From an uncultured Coriobacteriales bacterium (lineage in GTDB: Bacteria > Actinomycetota > Coriobacteriia > Coriobacteriales > Atopobiaceae), in the NCBI GenBank assembly GCA_947305035.1, contig CAMZCV010000068.1, positions 1 through 6,120 of the forward strand: DNA of 6,120 nt, read 5' to 3'. Position 1 is the stretch's first letter, and each line of letters begins with the position of its first letter. This document shows, in pieces, positions 1 to 5,321 of this stretch. The translations under genes were made by a program, and so were the position numbers. The notes under the pieces are model-generated. The model saw only the letters and a list, made by a program, of their open reading frames with translations, was not told the DNA's origin and did not search any database.

Positions 1-1
1 G

Positions 2-535
2 CTCGGCATCGACGTCATCGAGGGCGCGCGCGAGCCCATCAACAAGATGCTGCGCGCCACCACGCGCTTCGAGCCGTATCCCGACATCTTCGACCTCGCC
101 CGCAAGGCCGAGCAGGTGCTGTCGCTCTGCAACACCATGGGCGAGGGCTGGCTGCTCACGGCCGAGATGTGTGAGCTCATCGAGACCGGCACGCCGAACA
201 TTGTGTGCGCGTCGCCGTTCGCGTGCCTGCCCAACCACGTGGTGGGCAAGTCGGTCATCAAGCGCCTGCGCCAGATGCATCCCGAGAGCAACATCGTGGC
301 CGTGGACTACGATCCCGGTGCGTCCGAGGTCAACCAGCTCAACCGCATCAAGCTCATGATCAGCGTGGCGCGCGAGAACTGGCGAGAGGGCCATGGCGAG
401 TTCAAGCTCATCGATGTGGAGGATCCGGGCAAGTCCGGCAGGCCCATCTCGACGGGGGAATACGGGCCCATCCACCTCACAGCCGACCAGATCGCCAAGA
501 TCGAAGAGGCAAAGGAACGCGCGGGCGGGATATAA
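2..535 (+). CDS. Acyl-CoA dehydratase activase, large fused type (BadF/DUF2229), C-terminal part
   Basis: This is the last 177 residues of a gene that starts before the window; the frame is open from base 2 to the TAA at 533-535. An in-frame ATG at base 47 is internal, because recognisable family sequence precedes it. The segment matches the C-terminal end of the large CoA-substrate-specific enzyme activases (about 1400 residues, from family knowledge). These fuse an ATP-driven BadF/HgdC-like activase to DUF2229 and 2-hydroxyacyl-CoA dehydratase-like regions. Visible family marks are cysteines at residues 43, 57, 69 and 74 of the visible part, the stretch CASPFACLPNHVVGKS, and then VDYDPGASEVNQLNRIKL. 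The cysteines are plausible Fe-S ligands. Related activases drive one-electron reduction of dehydratases in anaerobic amino-acid fermentation. Many large fused members have no assigned substrate, so the exact role here is unknown. The protein should be cytosolic and oxygen-sensitive. Confidence 0.85.
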   Translation, partial: LGIDVIEGAREPINKMLRATTRFEPYPDIFDLARKAEQVLSLCNTMGEGWLLTAEMCELIETGTPNIVCASPFACLPNHVVGKSVIKRLRQMHPESNIVAVDYDPGASEVNQLNRIKLMISVARENWREGHGEFKLIDVEDPGKSGRPISTGEYGPIHLTADQIAKIEEAKERAGGI

Positions 536-550
536 CCCGCTGGGACAATG

Positions 551-572
551 GGGACAGGTAACGTCCTGTCCC
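551..572. repeat. GGGACAGG/CCTGTCCC palindrome (REP-like)
   Basis: A perfect 8-bp inverted repeat, GGGACAGG at 551-558 and CCTGTCCC at 565-572, surrounds the 6-nt loop TAACGT. A partial upstream echo, TGGGACAA, lies at 541-548. No T-run follows, so it is not a standard intrinsic terminator. It lies between the activase stop codon and the HAD gene. It looks like a dispersed extragenic palindrome, though copy number cannot be seen here; it could instead be an mRNA hairpin between two co-transcribed genes. Confidence 0.45.
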
Positions 573-603
573 ACCGTAAAGAGAAAGAAGGCGAGGAAAG
601 AAG

Positions 604-1298
604 ATGATCAAGCTCATTGCCTCCGACATGGACGCCGCTATGACGAGCTCTGCGCCATGTTCGAGCCGGTGAAGGACGAGATGGACTTCGTGGCCTGCAA
701 CGGCACGCAGGTCTATGCCGACGGCCGCATGCTCGACCGCGAGGTGTTCTCCACCCACTCGGTGCAGCGCCTCTTCGAGGTGTGCGAGACCTTCTCCTGC
801 CTGCACCTCACGCTCTACGACCGCACGCGCACCTTCGTCTTCGACGACATGAAGGTGTTCCCGCGCCACTTCAAGACCATGTTCCCCGAGCACGTGCGCC
901 TCTACGATCCGCCCGAGCCCAGCATCAACATCATCCGCGGCAACGTGTACTGCGACACCGCCGAGTACACCCTCGACATGACGATCGCCCTCACGCGCGA
1001 GCTGGGCGAGCGCCTGTCGTTCATGCCGTCCGACTCCCACTGGATCGACGTGGCGCCGCACGGCGTGTCGAAGGCCTCGGGCATCAAGCAGGTGCTGCGC
1101 TATCGCGGCATCAAGCCCGACGATGCTGCCCACTTCGGCGACTCGATGAACGACTACGATATCCTGCGCTTCGTGGGCCATCCGTTTGTCATGGGCAACG
1201 GCAGCTATGCCGTGAAGCAGATCACCCAGCATGTCATCGGGACGAACGCCGAGCACGCCGTGCAGAAGACGATGAGGGAGATTCTCGAGAGCCTGTAG
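604..1298 (+). pseudogene. Cof-type HAD-superfamily phosphatase, internal deletion plus frameshift
   Basis: The ATG at 604 follows a purine-rich ribosome binding site (GAGGAAAG, 593-600) and opens the typical HAD N-terminus MIKLIASDMD. The reading then fails: this frame stops at 670-672. Family homology resumes one frame over at about 633 with RRYDELCAMFEPV and continues to the TAG at 1296-1298. In intact Cof-like proteins roughly 35 residues separate these two blocks (an estimate from the family). A deletion of length 1 modulo 3 is therefore inferred, with its junction at about 631-636. It removes the rest of motif I (DxDGT, including the conserved GT) and the motif II Ser/Thr before G-R-R-Y. 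The remainder looks normal: NG at the start of the cap region, a motif III lysine at 1071-1073, and motif IV GDSMND at 1137-1154. Restart at the in-frame ATG at 658 would give a protein without the nucleophile aspartate. Intact relatives dephosphorylate sugar phosphates or similar small substrates. Confidence 0.87.
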
Positions 1299-1327
1299 AT
1301 GGTTCTTCCAAAAAAAGTTGAATAGGC

Positions 1328-1333
1328 TAGAAT
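1328..1333 (+). promoter_or_regulatory. Possible -10 box (TAGAAT) for pepT
   Basis: TAGAAT lies 39 nt before the pepT ATG, just after an A-run at 1310-1316, and would give a leader of about 33 nt. The hexamer 17 bp upstream (CTTCCA, 1305-1310) is a weak -35. TTGAAT at 1318-1323 is too close to pair with it. This is a candidate only. Confidence 0.3.
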
Positions 1334-1356
1334 GGCCAATGCTGTCGCGTCCATAT

Positions 1357-1364
1357 AGAAGGAG
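1357..1364 (+). promoter_or_regulatory. Strong ribosome binding site of pepT
   Basis: AGAAGGAG lies 8 nt upstream of the ATG at 1373. It is a near-perfect anti-16S match at good spacing and fixes the pepT start. Confidence 0.85.
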
Positions 1365-1372
1365 TTTGTCCG

Positions 1373-2608
1373 ATGTCCGATGTTCTCGAGCGTTTCCTGC
1401 GCTATGTGCAGGTTGATTCCCAGTCCAATGCCGCCAACGAGGAGCAGGTGCCCTCGAGTCCCTGCGAGCATGAGATGGCGCGGATGCTGGGGGAGGAGCT
1501 CGTCGGGCTCGGCTGCACGGACGTCGTCGTCGATGAGCATGCCTACGTCACGGCGACCTTCGCCGCGTCCGCCGGCGCGGAGGATGCTCCCGCGCTCATG
1601 CTCTGCGCGCACATGGACTCCGCTTCCGACGCGCCCGCATCGGGCATCAAGCCCCACATCGTCCACTACGAGGGCGGCGAGCTCTTCTCGGGCTACTACA
1701 CCGACGGCGACCGCATCGTCTCCACGCCCGAGACCGTGCCCGACCTTGTGAAGTTCGTGGGCCAGGATATCGTGGTGACCGACGGCACCACGCTGCTGGG
1801 CGCCGACGACAAGGCCGGCATCGCCGAGATCTGCGCGCTGCTCAAGCGCCTCAAGGACAACCCCGAGCTGCCGCACCCCACCATCAAGGTGGCATTCGTG
1901 CCCGATGAGGAGATCGGCCACGGCGCCGCCCTGCTCGACATCGAGAAGCTCGGTGCCAAGTACGGCTACACGGTTGACGGCCACACGCTCGGCGGCATCA
2001 ACTACGAGTGCTTCTCCGCGAGCATGGCAACCGTCAAGATCGAGGGCATCATGGTGCACCCCGGCTCCGCCAAGGGCGTCATGATCAACGCCATCACGCT
2101 CGCCACCGAGTTCCTCTCCCAGATCCCTATCGACGAGCGCCCCGAGACCACCGAGGGACGTCAGGGCTTCTACCATCCCCTGGAGATCAAGGGTGCGGGC
2201 TACCAGACCGTCATCACGCTCATCCTGCGCGACTTCGATTCCAACGTGCTCGCGAAGCGCGAGCAGAAGCTGCGCGACATCGCCGACGCCATGAACGAGA
2301 AGTACGGCGCGGGTATGGTCACGGTAACCATCCGCGAGCAGTACCGCAACATGGCCGAGCACTTCGAGGGCCTCGAGTTCATGATCGACTACGCGTGCGA
2401 CGCCAACAGGGAGGTGGGCATCAAGCCCTTCATCGAGCCCGTCCGCGGCGGCACCGACGGCGCGCAGCTCACCTTCCGCGGCCTTCCGTGCCCCAATCTC
2501 GCCACCGGCGCCTACAACCTGCATTCCATTCGAGAATTCATCCCGGTTCCGAGTCTTGAGAAGACCGTGGACATGCTGACGGCGCTTGTTGCTAAATTTG
2601 CAGTTTAG
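1373..2608 (+). CDS. pepT: Peptidase T (tripeptidase, M20B zinc metallopeptidase)
   Basis: The protein has 411 residues, close to the 408 of E. coli PepT. It is a cytosolic di-zinc aminopeptidase that releases the N-terminal residue of tripeptides, in the last steps of peptide breakdown. All expected M20 metal and catalytic positions are visible. AHMDS gives His80 (Zn) and Asp82 (catalytic support). GADDKAG gives Asp145 (bridging ligand). PDEEIG gives Glu179 (general base) and Glu180 (Zn). DGHTLG gives Asp202 (Zn). The C-terminal NLHSIREF gives His384 (Zn). HPGSAKGVMINA (229-240) marks the lid/dimerisation domain, with a conserved His229. No signal peptide is present. The start is set by the strong AGAAGGAG. 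Transcription is probably monocistronic: the gene has its own upstream gap with a candidate -10 and is followed by a hairpin terminator. It looks intact and functional. Confidence 0.95.
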   Translation: MSDVLERFLRYVQVDSQSNAANEEQVPSSPCEHEMARMLGEELVGLGCTDVVVDEHAYVTATFAASAGAEDAPALMLCAHMDSASDAPASGIKPHIVHYEGGELFSGYYTDGDRIVSTPETVPDLVKFVGQDIVVTDGTTLLGADDKAGIAEICALLKRLKDNPELPHPTIKVAFVPDEEIGHGAALLDIEKLGAKYGYTVDGHTLGGINYECFSASMATVKIEGIMVHPGSAKGVMINAITLATEFLSQIPIDERPETTEGRQGFYHPLEIKGAGYQTVITLILRDFDSNVLAKREQKLRDIADAMNEKYGAGMVTVTIREQYRNMAEHFEGLEFMIDYACDANREVGIKPFIEPVRGGTDGAQLTFRGLPCPNLATGAYNLHSIREFIPVPSLEKTVDMLTALVAKFAV

Positions 2609-2663
2609 CACGAGGTAAACAGGCACATACCGTTCACAACAGAAACTATCACGCTCATGGATT

Positions 2664-2690
2664 CGCCCTGCCGCTCGCTTGGGCAGGGCG
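2664..2690 (+). terminator. Hairpin terminator after pepT
   Basis: CGCCCTGCC (2664-2672) pairs perfectly with GGCAGGGCG (2682-2690) around a 9-nt loop, and TCCGTTTG follows. The GC-rich 9-bp stem lies 55 nt after the pepT stop. The T-run is short and interrupted, so termination may be incomplete or aided by Rho. Confidence 0.6.
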
Positions 2691-2705
2691 TCCGTTTGCC
2701 ATTGT

Positions 2706-2729
2706 GTCAAGTTTTGACTAATGGTCAAA
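2706..2729. promoter_or_regulatory. Operator-like cluster of alternating GTCAA/TTGAC half-sites
   Basis: Three half-sites follow one another: GTCAA (2706-2710), TTGAC (2714-2718) and GTCAA (2724-2728). The last two extend to the 17-bp palindrome TTTGAC-TAATG-GTCAAA (2713-2729). The TTGACT inside could also serve as a -35 hexamer, but no good -10 lies 16-18 bp downstream. The palindrome lies about 80 nt before the membrane-protein start, so it could control that gene. The regulator is unknown; a dimeric HTH protein would fit the symmetry. Confidence 0.4.
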
Positions 2730-2791
2730 GAGTAGGGTTTCCAATGAGGGATTGTTGCCCTGTTTCATGTTCTCGCGGGAGTGGATGGTGG

Positions 2792-2798
2792 AAGGAGG
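2792..2798 (+). promoter_or_regulatory. Ribosome binding site deciding the start of the membrane protein
   Basis: AAGGAGG lies 8 nt upstream of the ATG at 2807. The same frame is open further upstream, with ATGs at 2657 and 2741. Those sit at or before the pepT terminator or in the operator region and lack such a site, so 2807 is preferred. Confidence 0.8.
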
Positions 2799-2806
2799 GG
2801 AGTCCG

Positions 2807-3352
2807 ATGAACCAATACGCCCTTATGATCGTGTCCATCGTTTTCCCCATTCTCGCCACGTTGATCGAGGCAATGAACAGCGCCGCGGGCATCTCCGAAC
2901 GCCATCACAGCCACCACGACACTTTCGTGGTCGAAACATCGTTCTCCCGCGCCATCATCGTCGCCATGTTCTTCATGTCCATCGTGGGCATCATCCTCGC
3001 ATGGCTCTGCGCCATGGGGGTGTTCACATCCGACCCCGTTGTGGTCATGAGCTTCTTCGTCGCGTTCATCGGCGTGATGTTCGTGATGTGGCTGGGGATG
3101 CGCCGCTACCGCGTGGCGGTCTACGAGGACTACATGGATATCACGCCCTTCGTCGGAGGCAACGTCCACGTGGTCTACAGCGATATCGAGCATATGGAGT
3201 GGTACGGCCTCAGGAAGGGATCCGGCTACCGCAACCTGCGCATCTATATCAATGGAAGGCCTGCGGGCATGCTCTGGGGCATCCTCGACCTCGAGCAGAT
3301 TCTCATGCGCGTCGACCGTTACGACGTGCTGGGGCGTGGATCCTACTCGTAA
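2807..3352 (+). CDS. Small membrane protein with three transmembrane helices and a C-terminal soluble (PH-like?) domain
   Basis: The protein has 181 residues. Three hydrophobic helices are seen at about residues 4-22, 48-70 and 78-98. Between the first and second lies a polar loop with a His-rich stretch, ERHHSHHD (31-38). The last helix ends in a basic MRRYR, which by the positive-inside rule places the C-terminus in the cytoplasm. Residues 100-181 form a soluble domain with alternating beta-like strands (VAVYEDYMDITPF, VHVVYSDIEHMEWYG, NLRIYIN) and a final amphipathic helix (LEQILMRVDRYDVL). This layout resembles bacterial PH-like domains attached to membrane anchors; that is a pattern judgement, not a database match. 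No catalytic motif is visible and I do not recognise a named gene. It stands alone between the pepT terminator and a convergent transporter gene. An operator-like palindrome precedes it, and a repeat element begins directly after its TAA stop. Confidence 0.8.
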   Translation: MNQYALMIVSIVFPILATLIEAMNSAAGISERHHSHHDTFVVETSFSRAIIVAMFFMSIVGIILAWLCAMGVFTSDPVVVMSFFVAFIGVMFVMWLGMRRYRVAVYEDYMDITPFVGGNVHVVYSDIEHMEWYGLRKGSGYRNLRIYINGRPAGMLWGILDLEQILMRVDRYDVLGRGSYS

Positions 3353-3503
3353 GCACGAAGTCGGCAGGGTTCTGCACGAAGTCGGCAGGGTTCTGCACAA
3401 AGTCGGTAGGAAAAACTCGGTTTCTCTTGTATACGCATAGAGAAAGTGCAGGTAGATTGCCTGCTATCCAGCACGGACACGCTTGCTGGCTACCGACTTC
3501 GTG
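3353..3503. repeat. Structured non-coding repeat element: 21-bp tandem repeats plus inverted copy
   Basis: Three 21-bp units lie head to tail at 3353-3373, 3374-3394 and 3395-3415. The first two are identical (GCACGAAGTCGGCAGGG plus TTCT). The third has diverged (GCACAAAGTCGGTAGG then AAAAA). The core returns inverted at 3490-3503 as CTACCGACTTCGTG. Between lie three perfect hairpins: TTTCTCT/AGAGAAA (3421-3427 with 3439-3445), GCAGG/CCTGC (3448-3452 with 3460-3464) and CCAGCA/TGCTGG (3468-3473 with 3484-3489). The element fills the gap between convergent genes. A flanking 5-bp repeat, TACTC at 3344-3348 and 3511-3515, could be a target-site duplication. It may be a MITE or REP-like element, or a structured RNA acting as a two-way terminator. 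Confidence 0.7.
3416..3445 (-). terminator. Possible terminator hairpin for the Na/Pi gene
   Basis: Read on the minus strand, TTTCTCT and AGAGAAA form a 7-bp stem with an 11-nt loop. CCGAG and a T-run (3411-3415) follow. The stem is AT-rich and the T-run is 5 nt away, so it is weak. It lies about 75 nt beyond the Na/Pi stop codon, inside the repeat element. Confidence 0.35.
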
Positions 3504-3519
3504 AGAGGGGTACTCCGGT

Positions 3520-5211
3520 TTAGGGCTGGAAGCCGCGGCGCGCCTTGGTGAGGTTGTAGAAGTGGTCGCCGATACGCTCTGCGTCGGAGATGAGGCCGAT
3601 ATAGTGCGCTCCGACCTCGGGCGTGCAGACTCCGGTGGCGACGCGTCCCACATGGTTCTGGGCCATCTGCTCGGTGATGAGGTCGATGGCCGCCTCTGCT
3701 GCCTTGGCGTTGTCGTAGGACTCCTGGTCCTTCATCACGTAGGCGTGCATGACGTGCGTGTAGAGCTTCTCGATGAAGTCCTCGAGCATCGCGATCTCGC
3801 CCTGCGCGTCGGACGAGAAGCCGCGGTTGTTCTCGGCGAGCTTCTCGGCATATTCCACGATGTTGGTGGAGTAGTCGCCCACGCGCTCAAGGTCGGAGAT
3901 GGAGTGGAGGGCGTGGGAGAGGTAGTTTCGGTCGCTCTCGGAGAGCTGTTCGCCGAAGAGCTTGGCCATGTAGCGTGCCAGCTCCTGATTGAGGAAGTTG
4001 AGCTCCTCCTCGTTTTGATCGAACTCCGACTTCCTGGAAAAGTCCAGCGTACGTGCGCACTCGAGGGCGATCTTGACGTTGTTCATGGCGATCTCGGACA
4101 TGTTGATGATCTCGAACTTGGTCTGCTGCACGGCGATGGGAGGCGTGGCGAGGACCGCATCGCTGATGTAGTAGGTGCGCTGCTTGGAAGCCTGCTCCTC
4201 CGGGGAAACCTCGGGCGAGTCGGGGACGACCTTCTGCGCGAGCCTGACGATGAGCTCGGTGAGCGGCAAGGCGATGATGACCTTGCCGATGTTGTAGGCG
4301 GTGTGGAACATGGCGAGCTGGATTTGCGGAGCGCCGGGGAAGGCGGCCTCGAACGGCGTGCCGATGCCGAGGTTGCCTCCGGAGACCATGCCGAGGACGA
4401 TGTCGAGGATGAGGAAGACGACGGCACCGCCGATGTTGAACGTGAGGTTGATGACCGGTGCTCGGCGGGCATTGGTAGATCCTGCCATGCTGGCGAGCAG
4501 CGACACGATGCAAGCGCCGATGTTGGAGCCCATGGTGATGTAGACGCCCTGAGAGAAGGTGATGAGGCCGGCGACGATCATGGTGATGGCCACCGAGGTC
4601 ATGACCGAGGAGCTCTCGATGATGGCCGTGAGGATGGCGCCGATGGCGACGAGCAGGAAGGGGTTTTTGATGCTGGCGAGGAACGCGCGCACGGGCTCGT
4701 AGTCGGCGAAGCTCTCCATGGAGCTGCCCATGAGCTCGAGGCCGACGAAGAGCATGCCGAAGCCGGTGAGGATACCGCCCACGGTTTTGGAACGGTCGGA
4801 CTTGCCGAAGGTGGTGATGAAGGCGCCGATGCCCGCGAGGCCGGAGAAGATGACGGTGGTGGAGATTCCACCCCCGCCCGACATGCCCCAAGCCACGATC
4901 TGGCCGGTGACGGTGGTACCGATGTTTGCGCCGAAGATGACCGTCGCTGCCTGGACGAGAGACATGATGCCGGCGTTCAGGAAGCCGATAACGATGACCG
5001 TGGTGGCGCCGGAGCTCTGGATTGCAGCCGCGGTGAGCGTGCCGATGCCCACGCCGAGGAGCTTGCTCTTGGACGCACCGGCGAAAAGCTGGCGGAGCTT
5101 GCTCGAGCCGGCTGTCTCGAGGTTGCGGCTCAGCATGGAGCACGCGACGAGGAAGATACCGATGCCGGCAAGGAGGCCGAGGATAGCGGTGGCAATCTGG
5201 ACGGTAGTCAT
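3520..5211 (-). CDS. Na+/phosphate symporter (NptA/YjbB type) with C-terminal PhoU-like domain
   Basis: The protein has 563 residues from the ATG at 5209-5211, which has GAGAGGG just upstream (minus strand). A GTG 26 codons earlier lacks such a site and would add a polar leader ahead of the first helix. Residues 5-330 are hydrophobic and hold the family's inverted repeats. The first has QSSGATTV (65-72) and FGANIGTTVTG (93-103). The second has ESSSVMTS (199-206) and MGSNIGACIV (227-236), then the conserved NLTFNIGG (255-262). Residues 360-563 are a helical PhoU-like domain with the paired metal-binding motifs DLERVGDY (440-447) and DAERIGDH (543-550). Family members move phosphate with Na+ across the inner membrane; E. 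coli YjbB mainly exports it, so direction here is uncertain. The PhoU-like tail probably senses or gates. The gene looks intact. It lies 110 bp downstream of the macro-HTH pseudogene on the same strand and faces the small membrane-protein gene. Confidence 0.93.
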   Translation of the reverse strand: MTTVQIATAILGLLAGIGIFLVACSMLSRNLETAGSSKLRQLFAGASKSKLLGVGIGTLTAAAIQSSGATTVIVIGFLNAGIMSLVQAATVIFGANIGTTVTGQIVAWGMSGGGGISTTVIFSGLAGIGAFITTFGKSDRSKTVGGILTGFGMLFVGLELMGSSMESFADYEPVRAFLASIKNPFLLVAIGAILTAIIESSSVMTSVAITMIVAGLITFSQGVYITMGSNIGACIVSLLASMAGSTNARRAPVINLTFNIGGAVVFLILDIVLGMVSGGNLGIGTPFEAAFPGAPQIQLAMFHTAYNIGKVIIALPLTELIVRLAQKVVPDSPEVSPEEQASKQRTYYISDAVLATPPIAVQQTKFEIINMSEIAMNNVKIALECARTLDFSRKSEFDQNEEELNFLNQELARYMAKLFGEQLSESDRNYLSHALHSISDLERVGDYSTNIVEYAEKLAENNRGFSSDAQGEIAMLEDFIEKLYTHVMHAYVMKDQESYDNAKAAEAAIDLITEQMAQNHVGRVATGVCTPEVGAHYIGLISDAERIGDHFYNLTKARRGFQP

Positions 5212-5216
5212 GACGT

Positions 5217-5223
5217 CCCTCTC
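5217..5223 (-). promoter_or_regulatory. Ribosome binding site of the Na/Pi symporter gene
   Basis: GAGAGGG on the minus strand, 5 nt before the ATG at 5209-5211, supports this start over the upstream GTG at 5287-5289. An AT-rich TACTATTAA (minus strand) about 30 nt further up could hold a -10 box, but no convincing -35 was found. Confidence 0.65.
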
Positions 5224-5321
5224 TTTGGAGCGAGAAAACGGCAACTTAATAGTAAGCCAATCCGCCGACTCCGAGAGGGTCGTTGTCACGATAGGGACTG
5301 TATGCGTCGCACTTTGCCCTG

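Noticed and set aside
604..672. Programmed ribosomal frameshift in the HAD gene
   Set aside because: No slippery sequence is present, and about 35 conserved residues are absent, so a frame change alone would not restore the protein.
477..1256. A 259-codon open frame on the minus strand over the HAD gene
   Set aside because: The sense strand carries clear HAD motifs; the antisense product is His/Val/Glu-rich without any recognisable domain.
1205..2728. A 507-codon open frame on the minus strand
   Set aside because: It lies antisense to pepT, whose motifs are complete. Its composition is low-information and it runs across the pepT promoter and terminator.
2657..2806. N-terminal extension of the membrane protein from the ATG at 2657
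   Set aside because: It would begin before the pepT terminator stem and run through it and the operator-like region. The strong AAGGAGG directly before 2807 gives a better start, leading into a hydrophobic helix.
3353..3415. CRISPR array
   Set aside because: The repeats are contiguous 21-bp tandem units with no spacers, and no cas gene is nearby.
5266..5279. CCGACTCCGAGAGGG-like stretch resembling the right end of the repeat element (3493-3510)
   Set aside because: The match is short and needs gaps, and there is no accompanying tandem unit or hairpin; it is probably chance.
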